A stretch of DNA of 64,000 bases from Rathayibacter rhapontici (lineage in GTDB: Bacteria; Actinomycetota; Actinomycetes; Actinomycetales; Microbacteriaceae), in contig NZ_MUKN01000006.1 of NCBI RefSeq assembly GCF_001995175.1, positions 1 to 64,000 of the forward strand, in the 5' to 3' direction. Under the pieces are notes generated by a model. It made no database searches. It saw nothing but the letters and a program-made list of their open reading frames with translations, and was not told the DNA's origin. The position numbers were made by a program, and so were the translations under genes. Shown here in pieces: positions 50,391 through 60,743 of the stretch. Numbering within the stretch: position 1 is the first letter of the stretch; each line of letters begins with the position of its first letter.

Positions 50391-51349
50391 CGGAGGGCCC
50401 TCGCCTTCGGGTCGAGCGCGTCGCGCAGGGCCTCGCCCATGAGGATGAAGCTCAGCACGGTGATGGTCAGCGCGGCGGACGGGTAGATCAGCGTCTGCGG
50501 GTTGGTCCGCAGGTCGCGCTGGGCCTGGCTGATGTCGTTGCCCCAGGACATCACGGAGCCGGGCAGGCCGACGCCGAGGAACGACAGGGTCGCCTCCGCG
50601 GTGATGGCCGCACCGAGCGAGATCGTCGTGACGACGATCACGGGGGCGATGGAGTTGGGCATGACGTGGCGGAACAGGATCGCCATGCGGGACAGGCCCG
50701 TGGCGGTCGCGGCCCCGACGAAGTCCGACTGCTTCACCCGCAGCACCTCGGAGCGGAGGACGCGGGCCGTGGTCGGCCAGGCGAACGCTCCGATCGCCAG
50801 GGCGATGACGAACACGTTCCGGTGCGCCGAGAAGACCGACATGATGACGACGGCGGCGAGGATGTAGGGGATCGAGAAGAAGATGTCGCCCGCGCGCATG
50901 ATGACGGTGTCGACCCAGCCGCCGAAGAAGCCGGCGAGGGCTCCTCCGATGACACCCGTGATCGTGGTGATCAGGATGACGATCAGCCCGACGGTCAGCG
51001 AGGTCGACGTGCCGTGGATGATCCGCGCGTAGACGTCGCAGCCCTGCTTGGTGAAGCCCAGGACGCTGCCGTCACCGGGGCCCTGGTTGCTGAAGCCGAG
51101 GTCGCACGCCCGCGGGTCGACGGAGGTGAAGAGGGTCGGGAGCAGCGCGACCGCGACGATCAGCACGATCATCGCGCCCGAGATCCAGAACATCGGCCGG
51201 CGGCGCAGGTCCTGCCAGGCGTCGGTCCACAGGTTGCTGGGCTTCTCGTCGAGCGAGACGGCGTCGACCGAGGCGATCGGCGTCTCCTCGAGCGGTGCCA
51301 CGAAGTGATCGATGCGACGGGGGGCGTCGCGGTTCATCTCATTTGGCAT
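50387..51349 (-). CDS. Peptide ABC transporter permease (OppC/DppC type)
   Basis: 320 aa. A ~50-residue cytoplasmic N-terminus, OppC_N-type helix (MFWISGAMIVLIVAVALLPTLF), an extracellular loop, then five helices with the EAA-type motif VGAATATGLSRMAILFRHVMPN. Overlaps the oppB stop by 11 nt and the ATPase start by 4 nt, so all are co-translated. Confidence 0.92.
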   Translation of the reverse strand: MPNEMNRDAPRRIDHFVAPLEETPIASVDAVSLDEKPSNLWTDAWQDLRRRPMFWISGAMIVLIVAVALLPTLFTSVDPRACDLGFSNQGPGDGSVLGFTKQGCDVYARIIHGTSTSLTVGLIVILITTITGVIGGALAGFFGGWVDTVIMRAGDIFFSIPYILAAVVIMSVFSAHRNVFVIALAIGAFAWPTTARVLRSEVLRVKQSDFVGAATATGLSRMAILFRHVMPNSIAPVIVVTTISLGAAITAEATLSFLGVGLPGSVMSWGNDISQAQRDLRTNPQTLIYPSAALTITVLSFILMGEALRDALDPKARALR

Positions 51350-52268
51350 AGCGGATCCTCGGGTCGAGTACGGCGTAGAGCAGGTCGACGAGGATGTTCA
51401 CCACGAGGTAGAACAGCACCATGACCGTGACGAAGGAGACGACGGTCGGCCGCTCCCCTCGGATGATCGCCTGGTAGAGCGTGTTCCCGACTCCGGGAAC
51501 GTTGAAGATGCCCTCGGTGACCGTGGCGCCGACGATCAGCAGGCCGAAGTCGGCGCCGAACTGGGTCGTCACCGGGATCAGCGAGTTGCGCAGGATGTGC
51601 ACGGGCACGACGCGCTTGCGCGAGAGCCCCTTGCTGTAGGCGGTGCGGACGAAGTCGGAGCCGGCGGTCTCGATGACCGAGCCGCGCGTGAGGCGGATCG
51701 CGGAGGCGACCACGAAGAGCGCGAGCACGATGGCCGGCAGCAGGAGCCGCTCGAACGTCGGCGACCCGCCGACCGTGGGCGAGAACCAGCCCAGCTGCAC
51801 GGCGAAGAAGGACTGCGCGATGAAGCACAGGACGAAGATCGGCACCGACACGAGCAGGAGGCTGACGACGAGCGCGCTGGCGTCGAAGAACGAGCCCTTC
51901 CGCAGTCCGCTGATCAGGCCGATCGTGAGAGCGACGACGATCTCGATGATGATCGCCATCATGGCGAGGGTGAGCGTGACCGGGAACGTGCGGGCGAGGA
52001 TGTCGTTCACCGACTGCCCGGAGAAGGAGATGCCGAAGTCGCCGCGGACGACGCCGCCGAGGTAGTAGAGGTACTGCACGATGAACGGCTCGTTCAGGTG
52101 GTACTGCTCCTCGAGGCGCGCGAGGAGCGCGGCGTTCGGGGTCTTGTCGCCGAAGAGGGCGAGGAGGGGGTTCCCCGGCATGGCGAAGACCATGAAGTAG
52201 ATCAGGAAGGTCGTCCCGATCAGGACGGGGACGGCTTGCAGGATGCGTCGGACGATGTAGGCGAGCAC
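51339..52268 (-). CDS. Peptide ABC transporter permease (OppB/DppB type)
   Basis: 309 aa. First helix MLAYIVRRILQAVPVLIGTT is the standard OppB opening, followed by PGNPL, the extracellular loop and helices with the EAA-type motif RTAYSKGLSRKRVVPVHILR. Second gene of the oppABC(DF) operon, 121 nt after oppA with a hairpin in between. Confidence 0.92.
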   Translation of the reverse strand: MLAYIVRRILQAVPVLIGTTFLIYFMVFAMPGNPLLALFGDKTPNAALLARLEEQYHLNEPFIVQYLYYLGGVVRGDFGISFSGQSVNDILARTFPVTLTLAMMAIIIEIVVALTIGLISGLRKGSFFDASALVVSLLLVSVPIFVLCFIAQSFFAVQLGWFSPTVGGSPTFERLLLPAIVLALFVVASAIRLTRGSVIETAGSDFVRTAYSKGLSRKRVVPVHILRNSLIPVTTQFGADFGLLIVGATVTEGIFNVPGVGNTLYQAIIRGERPTVVSFVTVMVLFYLVVNILVDLLYAVLDPRIRYAK

Positions 52269-52333
52269 GTCAGCCCTGCCTGTTCCGGTGTCGCATGGTG
52301 GACCTCATTCGATCGTGACCGAACAAGGCGCTC

Positions 52334-52368
52334 CGCCCGTGGGAACGGTCGTGCCGTCCCCACGGGCG
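52334..52368 (-). terminator. Intercistronic hairpin between oppA and oppB genes
   Basis: CGCCCGTGGG ... CCCACGGGCG, 10-bp stem. With no T-tract it may act as a partial terminator or RNA-stabilising hairpin that raises binding-protein levels over the permeases. Confidence 0.5.
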
Positions 52369-52389
52369 AAGCGCCCGTCGTGTCTGATG

Positions 52390-54009
52390 TCAGCTCTTGG
52401 TGATCTGGTAGAACAGCGGAACCGAGTTCCACCCGAACTCTACGTCGGAGACGGTCTCGCTGTAGCCACCGGTCACGTTGGCGTACCAGAGCGGGATCGA
52501 GGGCAGGTCCTGGAGCAGGACCTCCTGAGCCTTCTGGTAGTCCTCGTTCGCGGTCGCGAGGTCGGTCTCGGCCGAACCGTCGGCCAGGAGCTGGTCGAAC
52601 TCGGGGTTCGAGTAGTCACCGTCGTTCGACGAGGCGTTGGTCGCGTACAGCGGGCCCAGGAAGTTGTACAGACCCGGGTAGTCGGCCTGCCATCCGGTGC
52701 GGAACGCGGTCTCGATCGAGCGGTCGACGATCTTGGTGCGCGCCTCGGCGAAGGTCGGGTAGGCCTCGCCCACCGCGTCGATGCCGAGCGTGTTCTTGAC
52801 CGCGTTCGACACGGCGTCGACCCAGCCCTGGTGGCCGCCGTCGGCGTTGTAGGCGATCGAGAAGGTGCCCGTCCACGGGGAGATCGCGTCGGCCTCGGCC
52901 CACAGCTTCTTCGCCTCGTCGGGGTTGTACTCGAGAACCTCGGCGCCCTCGAGGGAGTCGCTCCAGCCGTCGATCACCGGGGAGGTGAAGTCGGAGGCGG
53001 GGGTGCGGGTGCCCTCGAAGATGACGTCGGTGATCTGCTCGCGGTCGAAGGCCATCGAGATGGCCTGGCGGCGCAGCTTGCCCTCTTCGCCGCTGAAGTG
53101 CTCGAGGCGCTCCGGGATCGTGAAGGACTGGAAGACGGCGGAAGCCTGGTTGACCGCGCGGTCGCCGAGGTCGCTCTCGAAGGTGCCGAACGCGGAGTCC
53201 GGGATCTGGTCGATCACGTCGACGTTGCCCGCGAGCAGGTCGGCGTACGACGCGTCCTGGGTCGCGTAGAACGTGATGGTGATGCCGCCGTTGACCGGGA
53301 CGCGGGGTCCGTCGTAGTCGGGGTTCACGACCAGGTCGATCTGGACGTCGTGCTGCCACGCGCCCTCGCCGTCGAGCATGTACGGGCCGTTGCCGATCGG
53401 GTTCTCACCGAAGGCGTCCATGTCGTCGTAGGCGACGCTGGGCAGCGGGTAGTAGGCCGAGTAGCCCAGACGCTGCGGGAAGTCCGACTTGGGAGCCGAG
53501 AGCGCGACGGTGAACGTCGTGTCGTCGACGACCTTCAGACCGGTGAGCTCGGTGTCCTCGTCGTAGCTGAAGCCCTCGATGTCCTCGAAGAAGTAGCTCT
53601 GGAGCTGCTCGTTCGAGTACTTCGCGCCGTAGTTCCAGGCGTCGACGAACGACTGGGCCGTGATCTCCTCACCGTTGGTGAAGGTGCGGCCCGACTCGAT
53701 CGTGATGGTGTAGTTCTGCGCGTCGTCCGACTCGACCGACTCGGCCAGGTCGGGCTGCGCCGCGCCCTCGGCGTCGTAGTAGTAGAGACCGGCGAAGATC
53801 TCGTCGAGGATCTTGCCGCCGCCCACCTCGTTGGTGTTGGTCGGGACCAGCGGGTTCTGCGGCTCGGAGCCGTTGGTCAGGATGATCGCGGCGGAGTCGC
53901 CGGCCGCATCCCCCCCGCCGTCGTCGTTCGAGCTGCTGCAGCCGGCGAGGACCAGGGTGCTCGCGGCGACGAGCGCCAGAGCTCCGAGGCCGAAACGTCT
54001 GATTTTCAC
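52390..54009 (-). CDS. Peptide-binding lipoprotein of ABC transporter (OppA/DppA, SBP_bac_5 family)
   Basis: 539 aa from GTG 54009, with GGAGGAAT upstream. Lipoprotein signal MKIRRFGLGALALVAAS..VLAGC, then a Ser/Asp/Gly linker. Family 5 solute-binding features: NEVGGGKILDEIFAGLYYYD, ESGRTFTNGEEITAQSFVDA, GNGPYMLDG, FRTGWQADYPGLYNFLGPLY. It captures oligopeptides outside the membrane. First gene of the operon. Confidence 0.93.
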   Translation of the reverse strand: MKIRRFGLGALALVAASTLVLAGCSSSNDDGGGDAAGDSAAIILTNGSEPQNPLVPTNTNEVGGGKILDEIFAGLYYYDAEGAAQPDLAESVESDDAQNYTITIESGRTFTNGEEITAQSFVDAWNYGAKYSNEQLQSYFFEDIEGFSYDEDTELTGLKVVDDTTFTVALSAPKSDFPQRLGYSAYYPLPSVAYDDMDAFGENPIGNGPYMLDGEGAWQHDVQIDLVVNPDYDGPRVPVNGGITITFYATQDASYADLLAGNVDVIDQIPDSAFGTFESDLGDRAVNQASAVFQSFTIPERLEHFSGEEGKLRRQAISMAFDREQITDVIFEGTRTPASDFTSPVIDGWSDSLEGAEVLEYNPDEAKKLWAEADAISPWTGTFSIAYNADGGHQGWVDAVSNAVKNTLGIDAVGEAYPTFAEARTKIVDRSIETAFRTGWQADYPGLYNFLGPLYATNASSNDGDYSNPEFDQLLADGSAETDLATANEDYQKAQEVLLQDLPSIPLWYANVTGGYSETVSDVEFGWNSVPLFYQITKS

Positions 54010-54280
54010 TATTCCTCCAGTGGTGTGAGGGCGCTCGGGAAGTGATTTCCCGGATGCTGTGTTGGCCGCGCGCGTGGCGACGGCATCGGCGCACGAGAGA
54101 CTGTTGGCCCCCGCGCAAGTGCCACCGACGAGACTATGTATCGGCTCGCTATCTGCACAAAAGCATGTGGAAACCGTTACACAGCGGTAACCGGGAGGTG
54201 GAATCCTTGCGTCTTTCCGCACGAAACCTGCGTGATGGACCGTCCCCACGCAATGCTTCGATTCAGAGGAGGCCCACGCA

Positions 54281-55075
54281 GTGTCCACCGCGCTGACAGG
54301 ATCCATGCAGCCACGAGGGCGGATCGGGATCGAGATCCTGCTCGTCCTGGGGCTCTCGCTCGGCGCCTCCGCGATCTACTCCGTCGTGTCGATCACCAAC
54401 CGGCTCACCCGCGACGTCGCGCTGTCGGAGCAAACGGCGACGCTGAACGGAGCGCTCAGCGACCGCCCCGCGTTCGACCTGGTCTACCAGCTGCTCGCGC
54501 TGTTCTTCGACCTGGTGCCGGTGGCGCTCTGCGCATTCCTGCTCTGGCAGAGCACCGGACGGCCGTTGGGGCGGCTGGGTCTGGATCTGCGGCACCCTCT
54601 GCGCGATCTCGGCACCGGGACCGTGCTCGCGATCGCGATCGGCGCCCCGGGGATCGCGCTCTACGCCCTGGGCCGGGCTCTGGGCGTGACGGTGGCGGTC
54701 GTCGCCTCGCCGCTGGACGCGTACTGGTGGACCGTGCCCGTGCTGGTCCTCTCGGCGATCCGCGCGGGGATCCAGGAGGAGGTGATCGTGGTCGGCTACC
54801 TCTTCGCCCGGCTGGGCGACCTCGGCTGGGGGCGGTGGCGGATCCTGTTCGCCAGCGCGCTGCTCCGGGGCAGCTACCACCTGTACCAGGGCATCGGGCC
54901 GTTCATCGGCAACGTGATCATGGGCGTGGTCTTCGGGCTGTTCTACCAGCGGTTCGGGCGGACGCTGCCGCTCGTGATCGCGCACTCGATCATCGACATC
55001 GTGTCGTTCGTGGGGTACCCGCTCGCGGTGGCTCTCTGGCCGGAGCTGTTCGCGGCTCCGGAGCCCGCTTCCTAG
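54281..55075 (+). CDS. CPBP-family intramembrane metalloprotease (CaaX protease/bacteriocin-processing)
   Basis: 264 aa, GTG start after AGAGGAGG. Six to eight hydrophobic helices. Abi/CPBP motifs: QEEVIVVGYLFARL (motif 1, EExxxR-like with Glu-Glu), RGSYHLYQG (motif 2 His), NVIMGVVFGLFYQ and AHSIIDIVSF (motif 3 His). Likely cleaves membrane proteins or peptides; target unknown. Convergent with the AbiEi-like gene, with a repeat element between. Confidence 0.87.
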   Translation: MSTALTGSMQPRGRIGIEILLVLGLSLGASAIYSVVSITNRLTRDVALSEQTATLNGALSDRPAFDLVYQLLALFFDLVPVALCAFLLWQSTGRPLGRLGLDLRHPLRDLGTGTVLAIAIGAPGIALYALGRALGVTVAVVASPLDAYWWTVPVLVLSAIRAGIQEEVIVVGYLFARLGDLGWGRWRILFASALLRGSYHLYQGIGPFIGNVIMGVVFGLFYQRFGRTLPLVIAHSIIDIVSFVGYPLAVALWPELFAAPEPAS

Positions 55076-55085
55076 CTCGAGCCTG

Positions 55086-55157
55086 TACGCAACCGAGGTT
55101 CAGAGCGTCGGAGGCAGGGTCTGACCGTCTTCTGCCGCCGATCGACCTCGGTTACCG
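55086..55157 (+). repeat. Inverted-repeat element, copy A
   Basis: TACGCAACCGAGG ... ACCTCGGTTACCG with an interior containing CTGACCGTCTTCTGCCGCCG. Related to copy B at 56111-56197, which lies in opposite orientation. The TAA stop of the AbiEi-like gene is inside its right arm. Confidence 0.65.
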
Positions 55158-56021
55158 ACGTTCCCCGTGCCACCGACCGGACCAGAGGTGCTCCCTGCGC
55201 TGGACGAGACCCCTGATGACGGTTTCGGTCCGCTCCCACGAGGCGATGATCTGACGGGTCGAGAGCCGGATGCAGAGGTACCCCTGAGCCGCCAGCTCGA
55301 GGCTCCGCCGGTAGTCCTCCTCGAGCTGGTGGGAGCCGGAGTGGAATGCGCGGCCATCGGGCTCGAACACGAGCCGCTCCCCCAGAAGGACGTCGACCCG
55401 CCCCACCCGGGGGATCGGCACCTGCGACCTCACGCGGACGCCCAACCGGCGACCGCATCGGCGCACCCTCGTCTCCAGACCGGACTGGGACAAGGGGTCC
55501 ACCTCGTCGAACACCCACTGCTTGCCGGTGGGCGCGAGACCGCGCAGTGCGAGGAGATCACCGAGAGCGATCGCCCCCGAGTTCACAGCGCTGTCGAAGG
55601 TCATGAGGGCGTTCTCGCCGTCGACGCAGGCGAGCAGATGGAGAAGGGAGGAGCGGAGGCCGTCGAGCGATGACGTCTCAGGACCGCATCCCTCCCACGC
55701 GCGCCAGTGCAGCACCGTGCCGTCGCCTGCTCGGCGCTCCGAGGAGTGGGGCGGGACGGCGACGTGCAGTCGGCCCGTCTCGAGCACCCAGAGGCCGCGA
55801 GCGTCCAGGCCCGAAGCGCAGCTGAGAACGCCGCCGGCCGCGACGGCGCGGCGCTGGTCGAGCGGAACGGTGGGAAGCGCGAACCACCCGCGTCTCAGCC
55901 GGAGGACGGCTCCGGAGTCCACCGCCGCTCGCAGAGCACGCGCCGCGACTCCCGCGCGAGCGAGCTGCGCCGTCGTCGCAACTCCGTCGAGTCCTGCCAG
56001 GACATGCATAAGGCGTTCCAC
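55152..56021 (-). CDS. AbiEi-type HTH / DUF559-like nuclease-fold protein
   Basis: 289 aa (or 285 from ATG 56009). N-terminal winged helix like AbiEi antitoxins (VLAGLDGVATTAQLARAGVA, RALRAAVDSGAVLRLRRGWF), a middle beta region (GLWVLETGRLHVAVP), and a C-terminal DUF559/Vsr-like PD-(D/E)XK pattern: ETRVRRCGRRLGV, VGRVDVLLGERLVFEPDG, RRSLELAAQGY. Common in Microbacteriaceae. No AbiEii toxin partner is adjacent, so a simple toxin-antitoxin role is not supported. Both ends touch or adjoin related inverted-repeat elements. Confidence 0.72.
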   Translation of the reverse strand: MERLMHVLAGLDGVATTAQLARAGVAARALRAAVDSGAVLRLRRGWFALPTVPLDQRRAVAAGGVLSCASGLDARGLWVLETGRLHVAVPPHSSERRAGDGTVLHWRAWEGCGPETSSLDGLRSSLLHLLACVDGENALMTFDSAVNSGAIALGDLLALRGLAPTGKQWVFDEVDPLSQSGLETRVRRCGRRLGVRVRSQVPIPRVGRVDVLLGERLVFEPDGRAFHSGSHQLEEDYRRSLELAAQGYLCIRLSTRQIIASWERTETVIRGLVQRREHLWSGRWHGERR

Positions 56022-56110
56022 GAGATCACGATCGCCGGATGCGCGATCACCTCAGCACGCTCCGCGACGATTCGTGGACTGCACGCCGCAGCGACGTCGT
56101 GGGGAGGACC

Positions 56111-56197
56111 GTGCGTGTTCGCAACCGAGGGTGGACGACGCGGAAGACGGGCAGAACGCCCCGATCCCGCATCTCAGCCTCGGTTGCGAACACGCAC
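56111..56197 (-). repeat. Inverted-repeat element, copy B
   Basis: GTGCGTGTTCGCAACCGAGG and its exact complement CCTCGGTTGCGAACACGCAC, separated by 47 nt. Read on the minus strand its interior (CTGCCCGTCTTCCGCG) aligns with copy A. It lies between the gcvP stop and the AbiEi-like start, so it could also end gcvP transcription. Confidence 0.75.
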
Positions 56198-56208
56198 CTG
56201 CCGGTGGA

Positions 56209-59097
56209 TCAGGCGAAGGCCTCGATCGGCGGGCAGGCGCAGACCAGGTTGCGGTCGCCGAAGGCCTGGTCGACGCGGCGGACCGGCGGCCAGTACTTGC
56301 CGCGCACGAGCGAGCGGACGGGGTAGACCGCCTCCTCGCGCGAGTACGGGTGCGTCCACTCCCCCGTGACGAGGCACTCCGCGGTGTGCGGGGCGTTGCG
56401 CAGCGGGTTGTCGTCCACCGGCCACTCCCCCGCGCCGACCCGGTCGGCCTCGGCCTTGATGCCGATCATCGCGTCGATGAAGCGGTCGATCTCGGCGAGG
56501 TCCTCGCTCTCGGTCGGCTCGACCATCAGGGTCCCCGCGACGGGGAAGCTCATGGTCGGGGCGTGGAAGCCGTAGTCGACGAGGCGCTTCGCGACGTCGT
56601 CCACGGTCACTCCGGTGGCCGCGGTGAGCGGGCGGATGTCGAGGATGCACTCGTGCGCGACGAGGCCGTTCTCGCCCGTGTAGAGCACCGGGAAGTGCTC
56701 GCGCAGGCGCGCGGCGACGTAGTTGGCCGAGAGCACGGCCGCACCGGTGGCCGCGCGCAGGCCGTCCTCGCCCATCATCCGGGCGTACGCCCACGAGATC
56801 GGGAGGATGCCCGGGCTGCCGTAGGGCGCGGCCGAGACCGGGACGCCGCCGTGCACGACCGTCCCGCCGTGCTGGCCGCTCGCGTGCTCGAGCCGCTGCG
56901 CGAGCGGGTGCCCGGGCAGGAACGGCGCGAGGTGCGCCTTGGCCGCGACCGGTCCCACTCCGGGACCGCCGCCGCCGTGCGGGATGCAGAACGTCTTGTG
57001 CAGGTTGAGGTGCGAGACGTCGCCGCCGAAGTCGCCGAACCGGGCGAAGCCCAGCAGCGCGTTCAGATTGGCCCCGTCGACGTAGACCTGCCCGCCCGCC
57101 TCGTGCACCAGTCGGCAGATCTCGGAGACCTCGTGCTCGTAGACGCCGTGCGTCGACGGGTACGTGATCATGAGCGCCGCGAGGTCCGCCGCGTGCGCGG
57201 CGATCTTCGCGCGCAGGTCGTCGAGGTCGACGTTGCCCAGCTCGTCGCACGCGACGACGACGACGCGCATGCCCGCGAGCACCGCGCTCGCCGCGTTGGT
57301 GCCGTGCGCGCTCGAGGGGATGAGGCAGACCGTGCGCTCGAGGTCGCCGTTCGCGCGGTGGTAGCCGCGGATCGCGAGCAGTCCCGCGAGCTCCCCCTGA
57401 GAGCCCGCGTTGGGCTGCAGCGAGACGGAGTCGTAGCCGGTGAGGTGCGCGAGCCAGCGCTCGAGCTGGTCGATCAGCGCGAGCGAGCCCTGCACGTCGG
57501 CCTCGGGGGCGAACGGATGCAGGTTCGCGAACTCGGGCCAGCTCACCGCCTCCATCTCGGCGGCGGCGTTGAGCTTCATGGTGCACGAGCCGAGCGGGAT
57601 CATGCCGCGGTCCAGCGCGTAGTCGGCGTCGGCGAGGCGCTTGAGGTAGCGCATCATCGACGTCTCGCTGCGATGAGTGTTGAAGACCGGGTGCACGAGG
57701 AACGGAGTGGCGCGCTCGAGCGCGACGGGGATCGAGCGCGAGGACGCGGCGAGGAAGCCGTGCGCCGAGTCGAGGTCGCCGATCGCGACGGCGAGCGCGA
57801 CGACCTCGGCGGTCGTCACGGTCTCGTCCAGCGCGACCGCCACCGTGTCGGCGTCGACGAGGCGCAGGTCGAACCCGGCCTCCCGCGCGCGGGCGACCGC
57901 CGCCTCCGCTCCCTGCGGGACGACGACCGAGACGGTGTCGAAGAAGTCGGCGTGGCGGAGGGAGTGACCGCGGTCGAGCAGGAGCCGCGCGAGCAGAGCG
58001 GCCCGCGAGTGCACCTGCTCCGCGATCCGGGCGAGTCCGTCGGGCCCGTGGTAGACGGCGTACATCGCGGCCATGACGGCCAGGAGGACCTGCGCCGTGC
58101 AGATGTTCGAGGTCGCCTTCTCGCGGCGGATGTGCTGCTCGCGGGCCTGCAGGGACAGGCGGTAGGCGGGGTGCCCGTCCGCGTCCTGGCTGACTCCGAC
58201 GAGACGGCCCGGCAGCTGGCGCTCGAGGCCCTTGCGGACCGCGAGGTAGCCGGCGTGCGGTCCGCCGAAGCCCATCGGGACCCCGAAGCGCTGCGAGGTG
58301 CCGACCGCGACGTCCGCCCCGAGCTCGCCCGGCGAGCGGACGAGGGTGAGGGCGAGGAGGTCGGCGGCGACGACTCCGAGGCCGCCGTGGGCTTTCACCG
58401 CGGCGAGCACGGCGGACGGGTCCCAGAGGTGGCCGGAGGCGCCGGGGTACTGCACGAGGGCGCCGAAGCACTCGGGGATCTCGGCGGCCGCTGTCCGCGA
58501 GAGCGGCAGCTCCACGATGCGGATCCCCACCGCCTCCGCCCGCCCGCGCAGCAGCGCCAGGGTCTGCGGCAGCGCGTCGGAGTCGACGACGAAGACGTCG
58601 GTGCGCGCCTTGGAGGCGCGGCGCGTCAGCAGCATCGCCTCGACGACGGCGGTGCCCTCGTCGAGCATCGAGGCGCCGGCGGTGTCGAGACCGGTGAGAT
58701 CCGAGACCATGGTCTGGAAGTTGATCAGCGCCTCGAGGCGGCCCTGCGAGATCTCAGGCTGGTAGGGCGTGTAGGCGGTGTACCAGCTCGGGTTCTCGAG
58801 GACGTTCCGCTTGATGACGGCCGGCGTGAGCGTGCCGTGGTAGCCGAGGCCGATCAGGGGGCGGCGGACCGTGTTGCGGGCCGCGAGGGCGCGCAGCTCG
58901 GCGAGGGCCTCGGTCTCGGTGGCCGGCTCCGGCAGCACGGGGGCCAGGTCGCGCACGCGGATCGACTCGGGGACGGCGGCGGTGACCAGCGCGTCGACGG
59001 AGTCGTAGCCGAGGGCTGCCAGCATGGTGCGCTGGGCGTCGGCGTCGGTCCCGATGTGGCGGGACTCGAACTCGGAGGGGGTGCGGGGGCTCGACAT
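56209..59097 (-). CDS. gcvP: Glycine dehydrogenase (decarboxylating), P protein
   Basis: 962 aa, the full-length single-chain P protein. PLP-dependent decarboxylation of glycine, passing the aminomethyl group to lipoyl-GcvH. N-terminal [33 protein letters not shown], and the PLP lysine in [17 protein letters not shown] (~Lys701). ATG 59097 follows the gcvH stop with no gap. Third gene of the glycine-riboswitch operon. Confidence 0.95.
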   Translation of the reverse strand: MSSPRTPSEFESRHIGTDADAQRTMLAALGYDSVDALVTAAVPESIRVRDLAPVLPEPATETEALAELRALAARNTVRRPLIGLGYHGTLTPAVIKRNVLENPSWYTAYTPYQPEISQGRLEALINFQTMVSDLTGLDTAGASMLDEGTAVVEAMLLTRRASKARTDVFVVDSDALPQTLALLRGRAEAVGIRIVELPLSRTAAAEIPECFGALVQYPGASGHLWDPSAVLAAVKAHGGLGVVAADLLALTLVRSPGELGADVAVGTSQRFGVPMGFGGPHAGYLAVRKGLERQLPGRLVGVSQDADGHPAYRLSLQAREQHIRREKATSNICTAQVLLAVMAAMYAVYHGPDGLARIAEQVHSRAALLARLLLDRGHSLRHADFFDTVSVVVPQGAEAAVARAREAGFDLRLVDADTVAVALDETVTTAEVVALAVAIGDLDSAHGFLAASSRSIPVALERATPFLVHPVFNTHRSETSMMRYLKRLADADYALDRGMIPLGSCTMKLNAAAEMEAVSWPEFANLHPFAPEADVQGSLALIDQLERWLAHLTGYDSVSLQPNAGSQGELAGLLAIRGYHRANGDLERTVCLIPSSAHGTNAASAVLAGMRVVVVACDELGNVDLDDLRAKIAAHAADLAALMITYPSTHGVYEHEVSEICRLVHEAGGQVYVDGANLNALLGFARFGDFGGDVSHLNLHKTFCIPHGGGGPGVGPVAAKAHLAPFLPGHPLAQRLEHASGQHGGTVVHGGVPVSAAPYGSPGILPISWAYARMMGEDGLRAATGAAVLSANYVAARLREHFPVLYTGENGLVAHECILDIRPLTAATGVTVDDVAKRLVDYGFHAPTMSFPVAGTLMVEPTESEDLAEIDRFIDAMIGIKAEADRVGAGEWPVDDNPLRNAPHTAECLVTGEWTHPYSREEAVYPVRSLVRGKYWPPVRRVDQAFGDRNLVCACPPIEAFA

Positions 59098-59471
59098 CTA
59101 CTCTCCGACCAGCTCGCCGTAGGCGCGGCGTCGAGCAGGCCGTCGGGCAGCGCGTCGAAGCGCACCTTGATGAGCCAGCCCTCGCCGAACGGGTCGGAGT
59201 TGACGAGCTCGGGCCTGTCGACGACGCCGGAGTTGACCTCGAGCACCTCGCCGTCGACCGGCGCGAAAAGCTCTCCGACGGACTTCGTCGACTCGATCTC
59301 GCCGACGACGCTGCCACCCTCGATGCGGGTGCCCGCGTCGGGCAGCTCGACGAAGACGACGTCGCCCAGCTTGTCGGCGGCGTACGCCGTGATGCCCACC
59401 GTCGCGACGTCACCGTCGACGGCGATCCACTCGTGATCGGAGGTGTACTGCAGGTCGGAGGGGACGGCCAT
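59098..59471 (-). CDS. gcvH: Glycine cleavage system H protein (frameshifted at 3' end as sequenced)
   Basis: 124 aa after repair. Carries the lipoyl arm on Lys63 in [16 protein letters not shown]. The reading frame changes at ~59128: PDGLLDA should continue AYGELVGE and stop at the TAG 59098-59100, directly before gcvP. One added G (GCG-GCC-TAC) restores this. As given, the frame runs on out of register into gcvP. ATG 59471 lies 1 nt after the gcvT stop. Confidence 0.92.
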
Positions 59472-59472
59472 G

Positions 59473-60666
59473 TCAGATCTTCTTTCTGGAGTAGAAGGGG
59501 AGGGCGGAGACGGTCATGGGGAGGCGGCTGCCGCGGATGTCGACGGAGACGGTGGTGCCGGGCTGCGCCTGCGCGGGGGCGACGTAGGCCATGGCGATGG
59601 GGACGCCGAGGGTGGGCGACAGGACGCCGCTCGTGACGACTCCGATCTCGTCGCCGCTCTCGGAGAAGACGGGGTAGTCGGCGCGGGCGGCCCGGCGGCC
59701 CTCGCCGACGAGGCCGACGAGCACGGGAGCGTCCCCGGCGGGGCCCTCCTCGCTGGCGGCGCGGCCGACGAAGTCGATCGGCTTGCCGAACGCGACCACC
59801 CGGCCCAGGCCCGCCTGCGCCGGGAAGATCTCCCGGGAGAGCTCGTGACCGTAGAGCGGCATGCCCGCCTCGAGGCGGAGGGTGTCGCGCGCGGCGAGTC
59901 CGGCCGGGACGAGACCCGCACCGGCGCCCGTCTCGGCGAGCGCCTCCCACAGCGCGGGCGCGGTGTCGGGGGCGACGTAGATCTCGAAGCCGTCCTCTCC
60001 CGTGTACCCGGTGCGGGCGATGAGGATCGGGTGCGCCTCGAAGGTCGCGGGCACGGCGCGGTAGTAGCGCAGCTCCTCGAGCAGGCGCGCGGCGTCGTCG
60101 GTGTCGAGCACCGACTCCGCCCCCCGCTCGGTCTCGACGGCGAGCCCCTGCACGTTCTGCAGGATCTCGAGCGACTTGGGGCCCTGGATCGCGATCAGGG
60201 CGACGTCGTCGCTCTCGTCGAAGAGCTCGCAGTCGAACATGGCCGTGCGGTCGCGCAGCTGCTCGGCGACCACGTGGCGGTTCGAGGCGTTCGCGACGAC
60301 CATGAAGCGGTCCTCGCCCGTGCGGTAGACGACGAGGTCGTCGATCACTCCGCCCGTGCGGTCCAGGAGGAGCGTGTACTTGGCGCGACCGACGGCGACA
60401 GCGCTGAGGTCGCTCGCGAGCGCGTAGTCCAGGGCGTCCACCGCCTCGGGGCCGACGACCAGGATCTCGCCCATGTGGGAGAGGTCGAAGAGTCCGGCGG
60501 CGGTGCGCACCGCGTGGTGCTCGGCGAGGTCGCCGGAGTAGCGCACCGGCATCCACCAGCCGGCGAAGTCGGTGAAGGAGGCACCGGCCGCCACGTGCAC
60601 GTCGTGCAGCGGGGAGCGGCGCGATTCCGGGGTCTCGGCGGGAAGGGTCGTTCGGGTCTCGGACAT
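59473..60666 (-). CDS. gcvT: Aminomethyltransferase, T protein of glycine cleavage
   Basis: 397 aa. Transfers the one-carbon unit from aminomethyl-lipoyl-GcvH to tetrahydrofolate. Motifs: [44 protein letters not shown] (folate site Glu), [18 protein letters not shown]. First gene of gcvT-gcvH-gcvP and directly controlled by the tandem glycine riboswitch ~80 nt upstream. Confidence 0.95.
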   Translation of the reverse strand: MSETRTTLPAETPESRRSPLHDVHVAAGASFTDFAGWWMPVRYSGDLAEHHAVRTAAGLFDLSHMGEILVVGPEAVDALDYALASDLSAVAVGRAKYTLLLDRTGGVIDDLVVYRTGEDRFMVVANASNRHVVAEQLRDRTAMFDCELFDESDDVALIAIQGPKSLEILQNVQGLAVETERGAESVLDTDDAARLLEELRYYRAVPATFEAHPILIARTGYTGEDGFEIYVAPDTAPALWEALAETGAGAGLVPAGLAARDTLRLEAGMPLYGHELSREIFPAQAGLGRVVAFGKPIDFVGRAASEEGPAGDAPVLVGLVGEGRRAARADYPVFSESGDEIGVVTSGVLSPTLGVPIAMAYVAPAQAQPGTTVSVDIRGSRLPMTVSALPFYSRKKI

Positions 60667-60743
60667 GAGTTCTCCAATTCGTCGCAGTGCTGCGCACGCG
60701 CCCGCACAGGTCGATGGTGCGAGGCACAGCAGTGCCGTGGGAA

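Noticed and set aside
55152-56021. AbiE-type toxin-antitoxin system
   Set aside because: The winged-helix start is AbiEi-like, but there is no adjacent AbiEii nucleotidyltransferase; neighbours are a CPBP protease and gcvP.
55522-59436. 1304-codon + strand open frame opposite gcvP and the AbiEi-like gene
   Set aside because: Composition-driven shadow frame; gcvP on the minus strand has full-length family motifs.
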